Notes: a model not told the origin generated them from the letters alone. A stretch of 64,000 nucleotides of DNA from Anaerocolumna sedimenticola (GCF_009931695.1 NZ_CP048000.1:2869501-2933500); one strand, 5' to 3'. Shown: positions 36,943-47,273, counted from the stretch's first letter. Numbers and translations are program-made.

Positions 36943-37078
36943 AATGTTTACAAAGATACATGTAAAAGAAAAGCCTGTCGAATAGTATACATATCTTTAA
37001 ATTATAATTTATTGAATTCCATCTCTACATTTAGTAAAATAAAGGAAATAGATACATTTTGAAATGGAGAATGTGAGG

Positions 37079-39040
37079 ATGAAGTTTAAATCAAGAGCCG
37101 CAAGATATATAAGTATTGGGTTTTTATTAATATTGTGCTTTGGCAGAACATTTATATGCACAGCAGCGGAAGATAAGCCAAGTGTTTCAGCGGATAAGGA
37201 AGACAAGAATGCGGATTCGTTGTCTAGCTATCTTGGTGTTTGGTATGATAAGGCATCGGTGGATTCAGGGCAGACGGAATATACGAACCCGAATGTAAAA
37301 CTTGTTATCACTGGGATTTCGAAAGATAAGCTGTTATTTTCAATCAGTCAGCAATATTGTATACTCGATTCTGCCATTGCTTTGAAACAGGAAGACGGTT
37401 CTTATCAGTTTTCCTTTAATGAGGTAAAGGAAGATGATCTTACAGAGTGCGGCTATGGAACTGAGTATAAAGGAAAATTTATATTTAATGGTATGAAACT
37501 GACTGCTGAAATCGGGGGAAGTACTGAGGAGGGAATCGGCTATACCGGAGAGCTGATTTATTATAGTGGACTGGATACAGGTACTCCCTGCAATCTGGTT
37601 GATTTAATGACCGATTATAAAACAGCATACAACGGCGCCCCAGGAGATATTACACTGGTGGAGGATAAAGATTCCGGACTTGTAGCAGGAGCGTCATTTG
37701 AAATGGGTTCCGGTTTCTGGACATCGGTAAGGTCTTTCGAGGTAGATGGTATTACCATATGTTCCTTTCAGGAGGATTGCATTGCCAAATTCGGGCAGCC
37801 TGTTTCAACTCGAACAATGGGAGAGTTTACGGAAGTGGTATATCTGGTGGATGAAAAATATTATCTGACTTCCCCATTAAACCGGTATGGTGTTATGAAA
37901 ACAATGAAATTAAGCTATGCAAATGAAGAAAAGGTACTGGGATATGAAATAGATGGTGATTTTAAAATTCATGGAACAAAAATAATCGAGTATTTAGGCG
38001 GATATGATACGGCAAGGACAATAGTCATACCTGAGAAAATTACAGAGATTGGAGAGATGGCTTTCTATATCCAGGATGATATTACTTTTCCGAATCAGGC
38101 TGTTAATATGAAAAAAGTATCTTTGTGTATTCCAAAGGATGTTCGGATTGATGAAGATGCATTTAACACAATAGGTCCAATGAATATAACGTTTGAAGAA
38201 GGGCGGAGTATAATTGAAAAAAGAGCATTTCGGGGATGTTCCGCTTATACGGATTTTTGCAATGAAAGTATTGAAATTACCTTACCGTCTACCATCAAAT
38301 CAATAGGAGAGAGTTCATTTGAGACATTTATATGCGGTAGAATCATACTCAATCTAAATGAAGGCCTTGAAGAAATAGGTGATTATGCTTTAAGCGGAAC
38401 GAAATGCAAGCTGCCATCCACGGTAAAGAAACTGGGGGATTATGCCCTAAATAATTGGTGGTATGATTCTAAGGCAGAAGGGGAATTATCAGGTGGATAT
38501 GTGATATTACCAAAAAGCCTTGAGGAAATGGGGGATCACTGTATTTATCTAGAGATGCCTACAAAGAAAATTACGATTCCTGCCTCGGTTAAAAAAATGG
38601 GAGAACGCCCAATAACCTATGGAGATAATGCATACATGGGAGGAGTGGTAGTGGAGAAAAAAAGCCGTTACTTTAAAAGTGATAAAAATGGTTGGTTATA
38701 TACGAAAAACGGAAAAAATCTGCTTTATGCTGCCAGTTTTCATGGCAATCTAGTTGTACCGGAGGGTGTGGAATATGTAGCGGAAGGATCACTAAATCTT
38801 GATTTAAACGGTGAGGGAGGACCTCAGAAGATTATATTGCCTAAAAGCCTAAAAAAGTACAATCAGAGAGCTGCTACTAATTGTACAGCTGTATTTAAGG
38901 GAAATCCTCCACAGCTGGTTGGGGTAAAAGGTGCCGCTCATTTTACTATGACGTTTTATGTACCAAAAAACAAATTGAAATCTTATAAGAATGTATTTCA
39001 GTTGTGGAAAAGTGATTGTAAGATTTTGGAGGCGGAGTAA
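37079..39040 (+). CDS. Secreted BspA-type leucine-rich repeat protein
   Basis: 653 residues. A signal peptide (basic start KFKSRAARY, hydrophobic core ISIGFLLILCFG, cleavage near CTAAED) is followed by an N-terminal unknown domain to about 270, then LRR_5 units such as TIVIPEKITEIGEMAF, ITLPSTIKSIGESSF and KITIPASVKKMGERP. Such proteins bind host or carbohydrate surfaces, but no cell-wall anchor is visible at the C-terminus, so it may be released. GGAG at 37066 supports ATG 37079. Flanked by two broken VOC gene copies. Confidence 0.85.
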   Translation: MKFKSRAARYISIGFLLILCFGRTFICTAAEDKPSVSADKEDKNADSLSSYLGVWYDKASVDSGQTEYTNPNVKLVITGISKDKLLFSISQQYCILDSAIALKQEDGSYQFSFNEVKEDDLTECGYGTEYKGKFIFNGMKLTAEIGGSTEEGIGYTGELIYYSGLDTGTPCNLVDLMTDYKTAYNGAPGDITLVEDKDSGLVAGASFEMGSGFWTSVRSFEVDGITICSFQEDCIAKFGQPVSTRTMGEFTEVVYLVDEKYYLTSPLNRYGVMKTMKLSYANEEKVLGYEIDGDFKIHGTKIIEYLGGYDTARTIVIPEKITEIGEMAFYIQDDITFPNQAVNMKKVSLCIPKDVRIDEDAFNTIGPMNITFEEGRSIIEKRAFRGCSAYTDFCNESIEITLPSTIKSIGESSFETFICGRIILNLNEGLEEIGDYALSGTKCKLPSTVKKLGDYALNNWWYDSKAEGELSGGYVILPKSLEEMGDHCIYLEMPTKKITIPASVKKMGERPITYGDNAYMGGVVVEKKSRYFKSDKNGWLYTKNGKNLLYAASFHGNLVVPEGVEYVAEGSLNLDLNGEGGPQKIILPKSLKKYNQRAATNCTAVFKGNPPQLVGVKGAAHFTMTFYVPKNKLKSYKNVFQLWKSDCKILEAE

Positions 39041-39041
39041 T

Positions 39042-39200
39042 GTGTCTGAAGAAATATTACTAAATAATGTTACAATGGATTGCAAAGATCCAAAAGCTCT
39101 TTCGGAATTTTACATCCTAAAAACAGGGCTGTTGGAACAGCCCTGTCAGTATTTGGATTCCCTTCATTATGCCCGAATGTATGTATTATTTAAGTGTTAA
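39042..39200 (+). pseudogene. Second VOC/glyoxalase remnant
   Basis: GTG start two bases after the preceding stop, with GGAGGCGGAG inside the end of the leucine-rich gene. The first 24 codons (ILLNNVTMDCKDPKALSEFY) closely repeat those of the VOC remnant at 36720, then the sequence diverges at a perfect hairpin. No VOC core remains. Confidence 0.65.
39123..39146. terminator. Perfect hairpin inside the VOC remnant
   Basis: ACAGGGCTGTT and AACAGCCCTGT are exact complements around a 2-base loop. No T run follows; it may act weakly as a terminator for the leucine-rich gene. Confidence 0.5.
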
Positions 39201-39219
39201 ATTATTATTATTTGAGGGA

Positions 39220-41154
39220 TCATCCCCATACTTTAATACGGTTGAAACCTGATTTCAGATCCTCTATAGGTCCGGCTGCCGGTTTTTCTGACCTTTTAAC
39301 ACCAGTATAATCGTTATCCAATACGATCGTATTTCCATTTGGGTCATCGAAAATGGCATCTACGATACGAACTGTGCCAAGTGTCTGAGTGGAAATGATT
39401 TTAGTTGGTATATCTAGCATATCTTCACACACGTTCATTTCCAGATAAACTTCCTTACCCTCTTCAACAATCTTAATCTTAGGGTCAAACTCTTTCTTGC
39501 TAAAGCTGGCTGTTTCACGGTTAAAGCCATCTGCACCATTTAAATAAACATTAGCAAAGATGTATACTGGTTGTTCGGTTTTCATAAATATTTCAAGATC
39601 TCCGACACCGTGATTTAATACTTTTTCGATATACTCTTCGTAGGAGGCCGTATTGGGATTATATCCCGCTGTACCGCAATCCTCTATGCCCTCACCACCG
39701 ACAAAGATATTATTATAAAATCTGTCATCACCGCCATATACCACTGCTGTACCGGCTACTTCTGTAGTATGAGGAAAGTGGTACGGTGTAGAGCGGTCCG
39801 GTACTTTTGCCAGGCGCACTTTACCACAGCACAGATTGTTTACATATGCGCCGCCCTGTGAAACATTATCAAAGGAATAATCAGAAGCAAAAATATTATT
39901 ATCAACCAGATACGGGCCGTGGCTTACTTCCACCATCAAATCACGGTCGTTATTGTAAAACAGGTTATTACTTACCCGTACTCCCTGAGCCTGCCAGTCA
40001 AGCCATGTACCCAAGGTACAGTTATGAATACGGTTATGGTGTATCTTTACGTCAATTGCTGCATGCAGCTTAATCCCGGCGATTTCATAACCGAAAAACT
40101 CATGTTTAACGGCAATATTATAGATATGGTTATTATAGATTTCGCTGAATATACCTCCCATATGCCCAACTATGCCATTTTGTCCGCAGTCATAGATACA
40201 ATTATTTCTAATAATGTGGGAACCGATTTTCTCTTTGCTCCAACCAATCTGGAGTGCGCGAAAAACCGCTTCCATCTGATACTGGTAGCCAGGTTTCTGA
40301 TGCCTTCTTGAGCAGAGATTATGTCCGGTAGATGCTTCCTTGCCAATACTGATAGCACTGCATTTAGCATCATGGATAATATTATTTTCAATAATCCATC
40401 CCTTACTCCAATTTACTCCTAGAAGGCCTGGCTGATCGGCTGTCGGAGGTGCCCACGGGCATGCAGCTTGTGACATCTCAAATCCTCTTACAGTAATATA
40501 ATTCAAACCTGTTTTCATAGGGTAAAAACAGCATTTTCTAACATTAATTTCAACAAATTCTTTATTAGGGTCCACTCCTTGAAAGTTTGCATAAATTGTA
40601 GTATTTTCATCATCTACCATACTATACCACTGGTAAATGGTTTGCTCCGGATGAAGGATTTTCTCAAACTTTCCGGTCCATGGAACAGCAACTACTCCGG
40701 TGCGTTCTACCGGATTTTTTACTTCATCTAAAGAGTTAGCTTCATAAAATGATACCCCATTTAAATAAACATCGCCTAAATGGCGGTAAATACCGGGAGT
40801 ATAAATCAGCCAGTCACCTGTAAGAATTTCTTTATAAGGGTTGAATTCACCAAAGAAGGAATTGGGAAGGATTGTTCTCCATACTGTTCCCACTACTTTC
40901 TCCCAGCTCTGGATTCTCTCAGAACCTTTGATTATAACCTTTTCGCCCTCGGCAGCTTCGTATGTAATTCTGCTAAGATTGCTGTAACCGCTGTGTTCAG
41001 GTCTTACCCATTCACGGTATTCACCTTCATGGACTATAACCGTATCTCCTGTTTCCGCAACCTTTGCTGCCTTTGAAATCGTCCTAAACGGATGTTCTTT
41101 CGTACCCTCTGCAAAATCACTTCCTGTAACCGCTACATGAAATTCCTTTTTCAT
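39220..41154 (-). CDS. GH120 beta-xylosidase (XylC type)
   Basis: 644 residues of right-handed beta-helix with a sandwich insert, the size of Thermoanaerobacterium XylC (GH120). Family hallmarks are EFHVAVTGSD, PNSFFGEFNPYKE, WAPPTADQPGL and KCSAISIGKEA. The nucleophile D386 lies in TWLDWQAQG and the acid/base E409 in MVEVSHGPY, 23 residues apart as in XylC (D382/E405). No signal peptide, so it cleaves imported xylo-oligosaccharides in the cytoplasm. GGAAAGGTG supports ATG 41154; an upstream in-frame start at 41235 lacks a site. Confidence 0.92.
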   Translation of the reverse strand: MKKEFHVAVTGSDFAEGTKEHPFRTISKAAKVAETGDTVIVHEGEYREWVRPEHSGYSNLSRITYEAAEGEKVIIKGSERIQSWEKVVGTVWRTILPNSFFGEFNPYKEILTGDWLIYTPGIYRHLGDVYLNGVSFYEANSLDEVKNPVERTGVVAVPWTGKFEKILHPEQTIYQWYSMVDDENTTIYANFQGVDPNKEFVEINVRKCCFYPMKTGLNYITVRGFEMSQAACPWAPPTADQPGLLGVNWSKGWIIENNIIHDAKCSAISIGKEASTGHNLCSRRHQKPGYQYQMEAVFRALQIGWSKEKIGSHIIRNNCIYDCGQNGIVGHMGGIFSEIYNNHIYNIAVKHEFFGYEIAGIKLHAAIDVKIHHNRIHNCTLGTWLDWQAQGVRVSNNLFYNNDRDLMVEVSHGPYLVDNNIFASDYSFDNVSQGGAYVNNLCCGKVRLAKVPDRSTPYHFPHTTEVAGTAVVYGGDDRFYNNIFVGGEGIEDCGTAGYNPNTASYEEYIEKVLNHGVGDLEIFMKTEQPVYIFANVYLNGADGFNRETASFSKKEFDPKIKIVEEGKEVYLEMNVCEDMLDIPTKIISTQTLGTVRIVDAIFDDPNGNTIVLDNDYTGVKRSEKPAAGPIEDLKSGFNRIKVWG

Positions 41155-41412
41155 CTTAACACCTTTCCTTTCTTTTATTATTTTCTTCCAACCTTTAAAC
41201 AACCATATGATTAATTTTAGTATTACATATGGCATCTAATCTGACATTGATCCATTGATACTTAATTTATGTTTGAATTTTATCATAATTAATACTATAA
41301 TGCTTGACAGATAATATTATTTTTAGCCAAATATTGCAGATGGTGAATAGAAAAATAAATCTTAGGCAATTGCCAAACTAATTGGAAAAAAATCAATGTG
41401 AGAGGAGAAATG

Positions 41413-41961
41413 ATGAATACAAATTTAAGATTATTTCATACCTTGGAAACGGACAATATTTGCTTTAAATCATTAGTAGCAGATGATACCAGGGAGATTC
41501 ATACTTATGCATCAGATGAAGAAGTTTCCCGCTTTATCGGCTGGAAGCTAATGAAAACCGTGGATGAAACAAGGGAATTTATTGAAACTATGTTAAAACG
41601 AGAGGCTGCAGGTACTCATATGTATGCTTCCGTTGTACTGAAAGCAACGCAGGCAATTATCGGGACGGTTATGATTTTCGATTTTGACCAAATCACTAAT
41701 CACGCCGAAATTGGTTATGTTTTTCACAAAGATTATTGGGGAAAGGGTTATGGATCTGAGAGCGTTGCATTGCTAACTGATTTTGCATTTGATACGCTTA
41801 AACTTCACAAACTACATGCCAGTGTAGTAGATGCCAATATTGGTTCTGCCCGTATACTTGAAAAAAATGGTTATGAATTAGAGGGACGGATAAAAGACCA
41901 CTTTTTTATTGAGGATATATACTATAATCAATTACTTTATGGTAAAATTAATAATAAATAA
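41413..41961 (+). CDS. GNAT-family N-acetyltransferase (RimJ/RimL-like)
   Basis: 182 residues with the acetyl-CoA motif KDYWGKGYGSESVALL and the RimJ/L-type ILEKNGYELEGRIKDHF near the end. Substrate could be a protein N-terminus or a small molecule. AGAGGAG precedes two adjacent ATGs; the second is used here. Monocistronic. Confidence 0.87.
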   Translation: MNTNLRLFHTLETDNICFKSLVADDTREIHTYASDEEVSRFIGWKLMKTVDETREFIETMLKREAAGTHMYASVVLKATQAIIGTVMIFDFDQITNHAEIGYVFHKDYWGKGYGSESVALLTDFAFDTLKLHKLHASVVDANIGSARILEKNGYELEGRIKDHFFIEDIYYNQLLYGKINNK

Positions 41962-42197
41962 TATTTAAACATTAATTCCAAGTGGATTTAGTGTGAAGAA
42001 GAAACTGCTGTGCATTTTTCATCTGATTTTCATGCAACAGTTGCGGCTGATAAACGGCCATGTTGCGTAAGTGTGATTTATTGAAAAGCATAATTTATAC
42101 CCGCTGGTAGTGCCACATCTGTAAGCAGATGCAGCATGCAATGGGAGCTAGTATGGGCAGTTTCGCAAGTAAACTTGCCCAATGCATGGAGTGTAAT

Positions 42198-43100
42198 ATG
42201 GAGAATTGTTTTTATAATGGTAAAGAAATATGTACCTATAATTTAAAGGATAAACAACATTATTATATCAATGAGCTTGTAGAAGAGTGGAAATTAGCTG
42301 CCAATAGAGGTAAATTAACTTGCAGTGAGTGCGGCGGGAGAGTCTATTTAGCAGCTGGACCAATTAAGGAGCCATACTTTGCCCATTATGATAAACAATC
42401 CTGCCCATACGGAAATTTAACTGAATCGGAAGAACTGAAAAAGGGTAAAAGACTGCTGTATACTTTACTTAGAAAAAGTTTTCCCGATGGTGAAATACAT
42501 GCTAGATATAAAATGAAAAATGGCTTATTTAACACCTGTTATGTAACAAATCCCAAGAGGAATGATATAGCCATTGATTACCATTTACAGCATAGTAGTA
42601 TCGTAAAATTTCAGGAAAGAGATAAATATTACAAAGACAATCAAATTATTCCCATTTATGTATTAGGAATCAATAAAAGCTGTTATGATAACCAGATATC
42701 CTGGTACGAAAACCTGATACAGAAATCGATTGGATTTTGTGTATATCTTGACTCATTGAATGATAAAATACTTCTGAAAAGAAGTTTTGACTATAAATTA
42801 GGAAGTTTAAGAAAGATACGCTTTTGTCAGAGAAGTTATTCACTTGATGATATCACGATTGATAGTAAGGGAACTTTCATCTGTGATTTTAGTGATGAAT
42901 GCAATAAGATAGAATTATTATTAAACGAAGAAAAGCATCTATATGAACAGACGATACGGTTTAAAAATATAAATGCCTCCAAAATGAATGAGATAAGGCC
43001 GGATATACTGGAAACTGCCCTTGAATGCTTAAAGCGTGGAGAAGGGCAGCTGGTCTCAAAAAGGTATATGGATTATATAATTGAGAATAAATTATTATAG
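42198..43100 (+). CDS. CoiA-like competence-family protein
   Basis: About 300 residues. The N-terminal segment has a zinc-ribbon-like LTCSECGGRVYLAAG and the following EPYFAHY, as in CoiA-type proteins, then a degenerate nuclease-like region (NDIAIDYHLQ, then IPIYVL). CoiA acts in DNA uptake in streptococci; its role in clostridia is unknown. GGAG at 42189 supports ATG 42198, but in-frame ATGs at 42129, 42141, 42153 and 42186 are possible, the third having GGGAG 5 nt upstream. Confidence 0.65.
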   Translation: MENCFYNGKEICTYNLKDKQHYYINELVEEWKLAANRGKLTCSECGGRVYLAAGPIKEPYFAHYDKQSCPYGNLTESEELKKGKRLLYTLLRKSFPDGEIHARYKMKNGLFNTCYVTNPKRNDIAIDYHLQHSSIVKFQERDKYYKDNQIIPIYVLGINKSCYDNQISWYENLIQKSIGFCVYLDSLNDKILLKRSFDYKLGSLRKIRFCQRSYSLDDITIDSKGTFICDFSDECNKIELLLNEEKHLYEQTIRFKNINASKMNEIRPDILETALECLKRGEGQLVSKRYMDYIIENKLL

Positions 43101-43209
43101 AGCATTATTAATTACAGCATTAAATAGTATTATTATTAAATTTATTATGATAAACAATATTAAGAATATTTATAGGTACATATCATCAGAGATTAAGGAG
43201 AGTATAAAT

Positions 43210-43910
43210 ATGACAAGTTATAACACGGTTAAAATCGCCAAGGGTTTTTACAGTATCGAACAGGACTTTGTTCGAAGCTTTCTGATTGAGGGAGACAAGG
43301 AAGCGCTGCTAATTGATACGGGAGTCGGCGGAGGAAATCTGAAAGAATATGTAGAACAAATTACAAAACTTCCGGTTACAGTAATTTTTACACATGGGGA
43401 CGGTGATCATGTGGGGGTGCTGGTCAGTTTGAGAAACGTTTTATGCATCCTGCTGAATTTGACTATTATAAGAATAAGCATGAGAATAGAGATACGGTTT
43501 CTATGGAACCTATCTGGGAGGGAGATATCATCAACCTGGGCAGTTACCGTTTCGAGGTAATACTGCTGCCTGGACATACTCCCGGAAGTATCGCGCTCCT
43601 TGAAAGAGAGAAACATTTCCTGATCGGAGGAGACAGTATTCAGACAGGAAAGATATATATGTTTGGAAACGGCCGTAATTTCGAAGCTTTCCGTGCCAGC
43701 ATGAAGAAGCTGCAGGGCATGTTAAAGGATTTTGACACGGTATATGCATCTCATGATGCGCTCTCGGTTCCTGCGGATACGGTTAATCAGCTTTATATTG
43801 GTGCAGGCAGGGTTATGGAGAAGAAAGTTATAGGAAAACCAGGAGAATTAAGTTTTGATAAAAATGTTAAAAGTTATGAGACAGACGGCGTGGCTTTTTA
43901 TGCATATTAA
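43210..43910 (+). pseudogene. Metallo-beta-lactamase-fold hydrolase with one frameshift
   Basis: With one added G the gene encodes about 233 residues: SFLIEGDKEALLIDTG, the metal motif THGDGDHVG (a variant HxDGDH), ILLPGHTPGSIALLE, IGGDSIQ and ASHDALSVP. The frame breaks at the G run 43413-43417, right after the metal motif, where HVGV replaces an expected HVGGAGQFEKRF. A lone homopolymer deletion may be a sequencing error. AAGGAGAG precedes the ATG. Confidence 0.75.
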
Positions 43911-44092
43911 AATATGAGATTTGTAAAAAAGCGGAGCAGGGATTGATATTATCCTGCAGTTACAGTTCGAATGATGTATGGATAAGCCGATTACCTCAAT
44001 TAATCAGAAATGACAGCTATTATTCATGATAAGCCGCCGGTGAAGAAATTATATGCAGCATTTTAGATACAATGGAATACAAATTAAAAATA

Positions 44093-44136
44093 CAGAGCAG
44101 TATTATCATGTTCGTTCAACATGCCATACTGCTCTG
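44093..44136. terminator. Bidirectional terminator between convergent genes
   Basis: CAGAGCAGTAT pairs with ATACTGCTCTG, with an inner CATGTT...AACATG stem. The flanks (AAATACAG / CTGTATTTT) extend it with A- and T-rich tails. Confidence 0.8.
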
Positions 44137-44195
44137 AGTTATATCTGTATTTTAAAATACAGCCGGTATAAAAGAAAGTTGGTTTTTATACTTTC

Positions 44196-45314
44196 TTATT
44201 GAAATAATTCCGGATACAACTGTTTTGCAAGTCTTTCCAGTCCATCTAAACTCTGATAGCTATAACCAAACAGATGATTGTAATCGGCAACGAACACCTG
44301 CTGGTTTTTAATGGCATTCAAACTTTCCAGTTTTGGATTGGTAAGAACATCATTCAGGTTTGCCTTCCCATCTGATTGTGTTGCATCTTCACTTTCCGTA
44401 GCCCATTGTAAAGTTACAAGAACATCCGGATCGGCCTCAATTAATGATTCTACACTGACATCACCCTGTACATCTTCAAATACATTTTGAAGCTTGAGCA
44501 TTCGGAACATGTCGTTAAAGAAAGTTTCGTTATAAGCTGAGTAGATCAACAGACTTTCCGGATCGCTGGTGTGTATATAGGCAAAGGTTTTATCTTCTTT
44601 AATAACACTTAAAGCTTCTTCAACTGCCTGTTGTCTTGCCCTTAATTCACCCGCGAATTTTTCTGCTTCTTCTGATACATTAAAAATTTTTCCGATCATT
44701 TCAATATCCTTGTAAATGGAATCAAAGGTACCGCCGGTTATGGAAGATTCCATAACATATGTTTTTATACCCATTTCATTTAAATCATCAACCGTTCCTA
44801 CACCCCAGTCAGCATTGTCAAAAAGTCCACCCCTGCCAAAAATAAAATCAGGATTAACACTCATTGCAACCTCTTTACCAATATAGGACTTGCCAAGATT
44901 AGTGAGTTTGTCGAATTCATCCTCCACGGTAGCATCCGGTTCACCAAATACACCGCCTACCCCTACGATTTTATCAGCGAGTCCAAGGTGAATCAAAAAT
45001 TCAGCAGCAGTACGGGTCGTTGCAACGATTCGTTCCGGTGCTTTATCAAAGGTAATATCTTTTTCTTCCCATTCAGTGCCGCCTTCTGCTTTCGTATAGT
45101 TTTTAACAGTGAGGGGATAAACTGTGCCGGTACTTTCAGAAACAGTGGTTTCGGCAGAAGTTTCCGCCTGGGTTTCATCTTTGGTATCTGTCTGTTTTTC
45201 TTCCGTGACGATTTTGGTTTCCGTTCCACCCGATGTTACCTGTCCTTTCGTACTGCAGCCGCCTAGTGCAAAGGTTAAGATTAATGCCAGTGAAATCGCT
45301 AATATTTTTTTCAT
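44196..45314 (-). CDS. Iron-siderophore ABC transporter substrate-binding lipoprotein
   Basis: 372 residues. Lipoprotein signal with lipobox FALGGC (Cys about 20), a Thr/Glu/Ser-rich spacer, and the FecB/BtuF-type two-lobed fold: ERIVATTRTAAEFLIHLGL, VNPDFIFGRGG and DPDVLVTLQW. AAGGAGAC supports ATG 45314. Last gene of a three-gene operon after permease and ATPase, with 10 bp between it and the ATPase gene. The cargo is probably a ferric siderophore, given the Fur box. Confidence 0.9.
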   Translation of the reverse strand: MKKILAISLALILTFALGGCSTKGQVTSGGTETKIVTEEKQTDTKDETQAETSAETTVSESTGTVYPLTVKNYTKAEGGTEWEEKDITFDKAPERIVATTRTAAEFLIHLGLADKIVGVGGVFGEPDATVEDEFDKLTNLGKSYIGKEVAMSVNPDFIFGRGGLFDNADWGVGTVDDLNEMGIKTYVMESSITGGTFDSIYKDIEMIGKIFNVSEEAEKFAGELRARQQAVEEALSVIKEDKTFAYIHTSDPESLLIYSAYNETFFNDMFRMLKLQNVFEDVQGDVSVESLIEADPDVLVTLQWATESEDATQSDGKANLNDVLTNPKLESLNAIKNQQVFVADYNHLFGYSYQSLDGLERLAKQLYPELFQ

Positions 45315-45324
45315 AGTAGTCTCC

Positions 45325-46086
45325 TTAAATTTGATATACAAAGCTTAAATTGTGAGTGATGGGATTCTCATAAATCTTACAATTAACATCATATAGAGCA
45401 GCAACCAGTTCTTCGGTAAAAAGCTCCTTTGGTTGTCCGTGTGCGATAATTTTACCTTTTTTCATAGCATAAATATAATCACAGTATTCTGCAGCCATTT
45501 GCAGATCGTGTAGTGCGGCAAGCACGCCAATATTCAATTTTTTAACACAGGAGAGTACTTCAAGCTGATATCGGATATCCAGATGATTAGTCGGTTCATC
45601 CAACACCAGAAAAGCAGGCTGCTGGGCAATTGCCCGAGCCAATATGACACGCTGTTTCTCTCCGCCGGACAATGTTAAATAGCTTCTGTCAATATATTCT
45701 GTTAAATTGGTTTGCTTTATTGCTCCATGAACAATATCAATGTCTTCTTTTGTATCGGACTCTAATAGCTTCTTGTGTGGTGTTCTGCCAAGCATAACCA
45801 TTTGAAATACGGTCAAATCAAAATTTAATTCATTGAACTGACCAACCACGCTCATTTTCTGAGAAACCTTTTTAGACGGTGTTTTCAGCAAGTCAATATC
45901 ATCTAAAAATACGGAGCCTTCTTTTGGCTTTAAGCACTTATAAATACTTTTCAGCATGGTTGACTTACCACAGCCATTAGCGCCGATAATTCCAACAAAT
46001 TGCCTGTTTCTCACAAGCAGGGAAACATCTTTTACTATTTCTTTCTTGTCGATTGAAACGTGTAGATTCTGAACTTTAAGCTGCAT
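45325..46086 (-). CDS. FecE-type ABC transporter ATP-binding protein
   Basis: 253 residues. Walker A GANGCGKST, signature LSGGEKQRV, Walker B FLVLDEPTNHLD and the H-loop LAALHD. FepC/FecE type for siderophore or B12 import. GGAGG lies inside the end of the permease gene; the true start is ATG 46086, one base after the permease stop. Confidence 0.93.
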   Translation of the reverse strand: MQLKVQNLHVSIDKKEIVKDVSLLVRNRQFVGIIGANGCGKSTMLKSIYKCLKPKEGSVFLDDIDLLKTPSKKVSQKMSVVGQFNELNFDLTVFQMVMLGRTPHKKLLESDTKEDIDIVHGAIKQTNLTEYIDRSYLTLSGGEKQRVILARAIAQQPAFLVLDEPTNHLDIRYQLEVLSCVKKLNIGVLAALHDLQMAAEYCDYIYAMKKGKIIAHGQPKELFTEELVAALYDVNCKIYENPITHNLSFVYQI

Positions 46087-46087
46087 A

Positions 46088-47176
46088 TTATCCTCCAAAA
46101 TTATAGCCCCTTTTCACAATGATATAGATAAACATCGGTGCACCTATAATTGATGTAATGATACCAATTGGCAGTTCGACATTTTCTACGATTACTCTGG
46201 AAATTACATCTGCCCATATCAGGAACAGTGAGCCAATTAATGCTGTTGTTAAAACCAAACGTTTATGATCGGAGCCGATGAAACCTCTTACAATATGGGG
46301 GATAATAAGGCCTATAAAACCAATCATTCCTGAATATGCAACAACAACTCCTGTTAAAAGTGAAGTCAGCAGCATATAAAACCTTCTATACTTGGAAAGA
46401 GGAATACCTAATGTAGCGGCAGCCTCATCGCCTAACAGCATAGTGTTAAGTATACGGTGCTGGAAAAGGAAAAATACGGTTATCCCACTGACGGTAATAA
46501 TGAGTATCGGTACTTTGCTCCAGCTTGATGCAGCGAGACTTCCCATTGCCCAAAACGTAACTGTTTTCATTCCTTCTGCGTTGTTTGCGAAATAGACAAT
46601 AATACTGGAAAATGAGCTGCACAAGGCGCTGATAACCGAACCGGATAACACTAGCTTCATAGAAGTCATCCTTCCGCCAACGCTGGAAAGCAGTAAAACT
46701 GCAAGTGAGGCGATCACTGCACCTATAAAGGCACTAAATGCCAAGCCAAACTGAGAGAAAATTGATCCGCCGCCAAATCCAATCAGAATAGCGAAAGTAG
46801 CCCCAAGGGATGAACCGGATGAAATACCTAATATATACGGATCAGCAAGGGGATTTTGTACCAGAGCCTGCATAACGGCGCCACTTACTGCTAGAGCCAT
46901 ACCTATAAAAACTGCAAAAATAACTCTTGGAATTCTAACCTGCCAGACAATGTTAACAAAGGAATTTGGTATATCGTTAAGAGAGCCTAAAACACCTCCT
47001 GATATTTTGTTAACCAGTATTTCATATGTTTGCCTAAGGGGAACATCAGCTTGTCCAACTGAGGCGGAAAAGCATAAAGAAAAAATGATTGCAGCCAGTA
47101 AGAGGAATATTGTAATGACATATACCCCCATATTCTCAAATAATAATTGTTTATTCTTTATTGAAAACACCTCCAT
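46088..47176 (-). CDS. FecCD-family iron-siderophore permease
   Basis: About 360 residues with nine to ten transmembrane segments. It has QALVQNPLADPYILGISSG and the EAA-like coupling loop GLIIPHIVRGFIGSDHKRL that contacts the ATPase. The start is uncertain: ATG 47176 is used, but its ribosome site is poor; a TTG at 47200 has none either. First gene of the operon, 98 bp downstream of the Fur box. Confidence 0.9.
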   Translation of the reverse strand: MEVFSIKNKQLLFENMGVYVITIFLLLAAIIFSLCFSASVGQADVPLRQTYEILVNKISGGVLGSLNDIPNSFVNIVWQVRIPRVIFAVFIGMALAVSGAVMQALVQNPLADPYILGISSGSSLGATFAILIGFGGGSIFSQFGLAFSAFIGAVIASLAVLLLSSVGGRMTSMKLVLSGSVISALCSSFSSIIVYFANNAEGMKTVTFWAMGSLAASSWSKVPILIITVSGITVFFLFQHRILNTMLLGDEAAATLGIPLSKYRRFYMLLTSLLTGVVVAYSGMIGFIGLIIPHIVRGFIGSDHKRLVLTTALIGSLFLIWADVISRVIVENVELPIGIITSIIGAPMFIYIIVKRGYNFGG

Positions 47177-47273
47177 ATTGTGCAATATTTTTCTGCTCAA
47201 GCAGAGTTAAGTATATACTAACTCCTGAAATATATCATACGGTTTTAGCAGCGTCAAGGACAAAGCGGTTAAA

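Noticed and set aside
42129-42197. Use of the most upstream ATG for the CoiA-like gene
   Set aside because: The extra 23 residues (MQHAMGASMGSF...) do not look like the family start and the region has weak inverted repeats; ATG 42198 is preferred but not proven.
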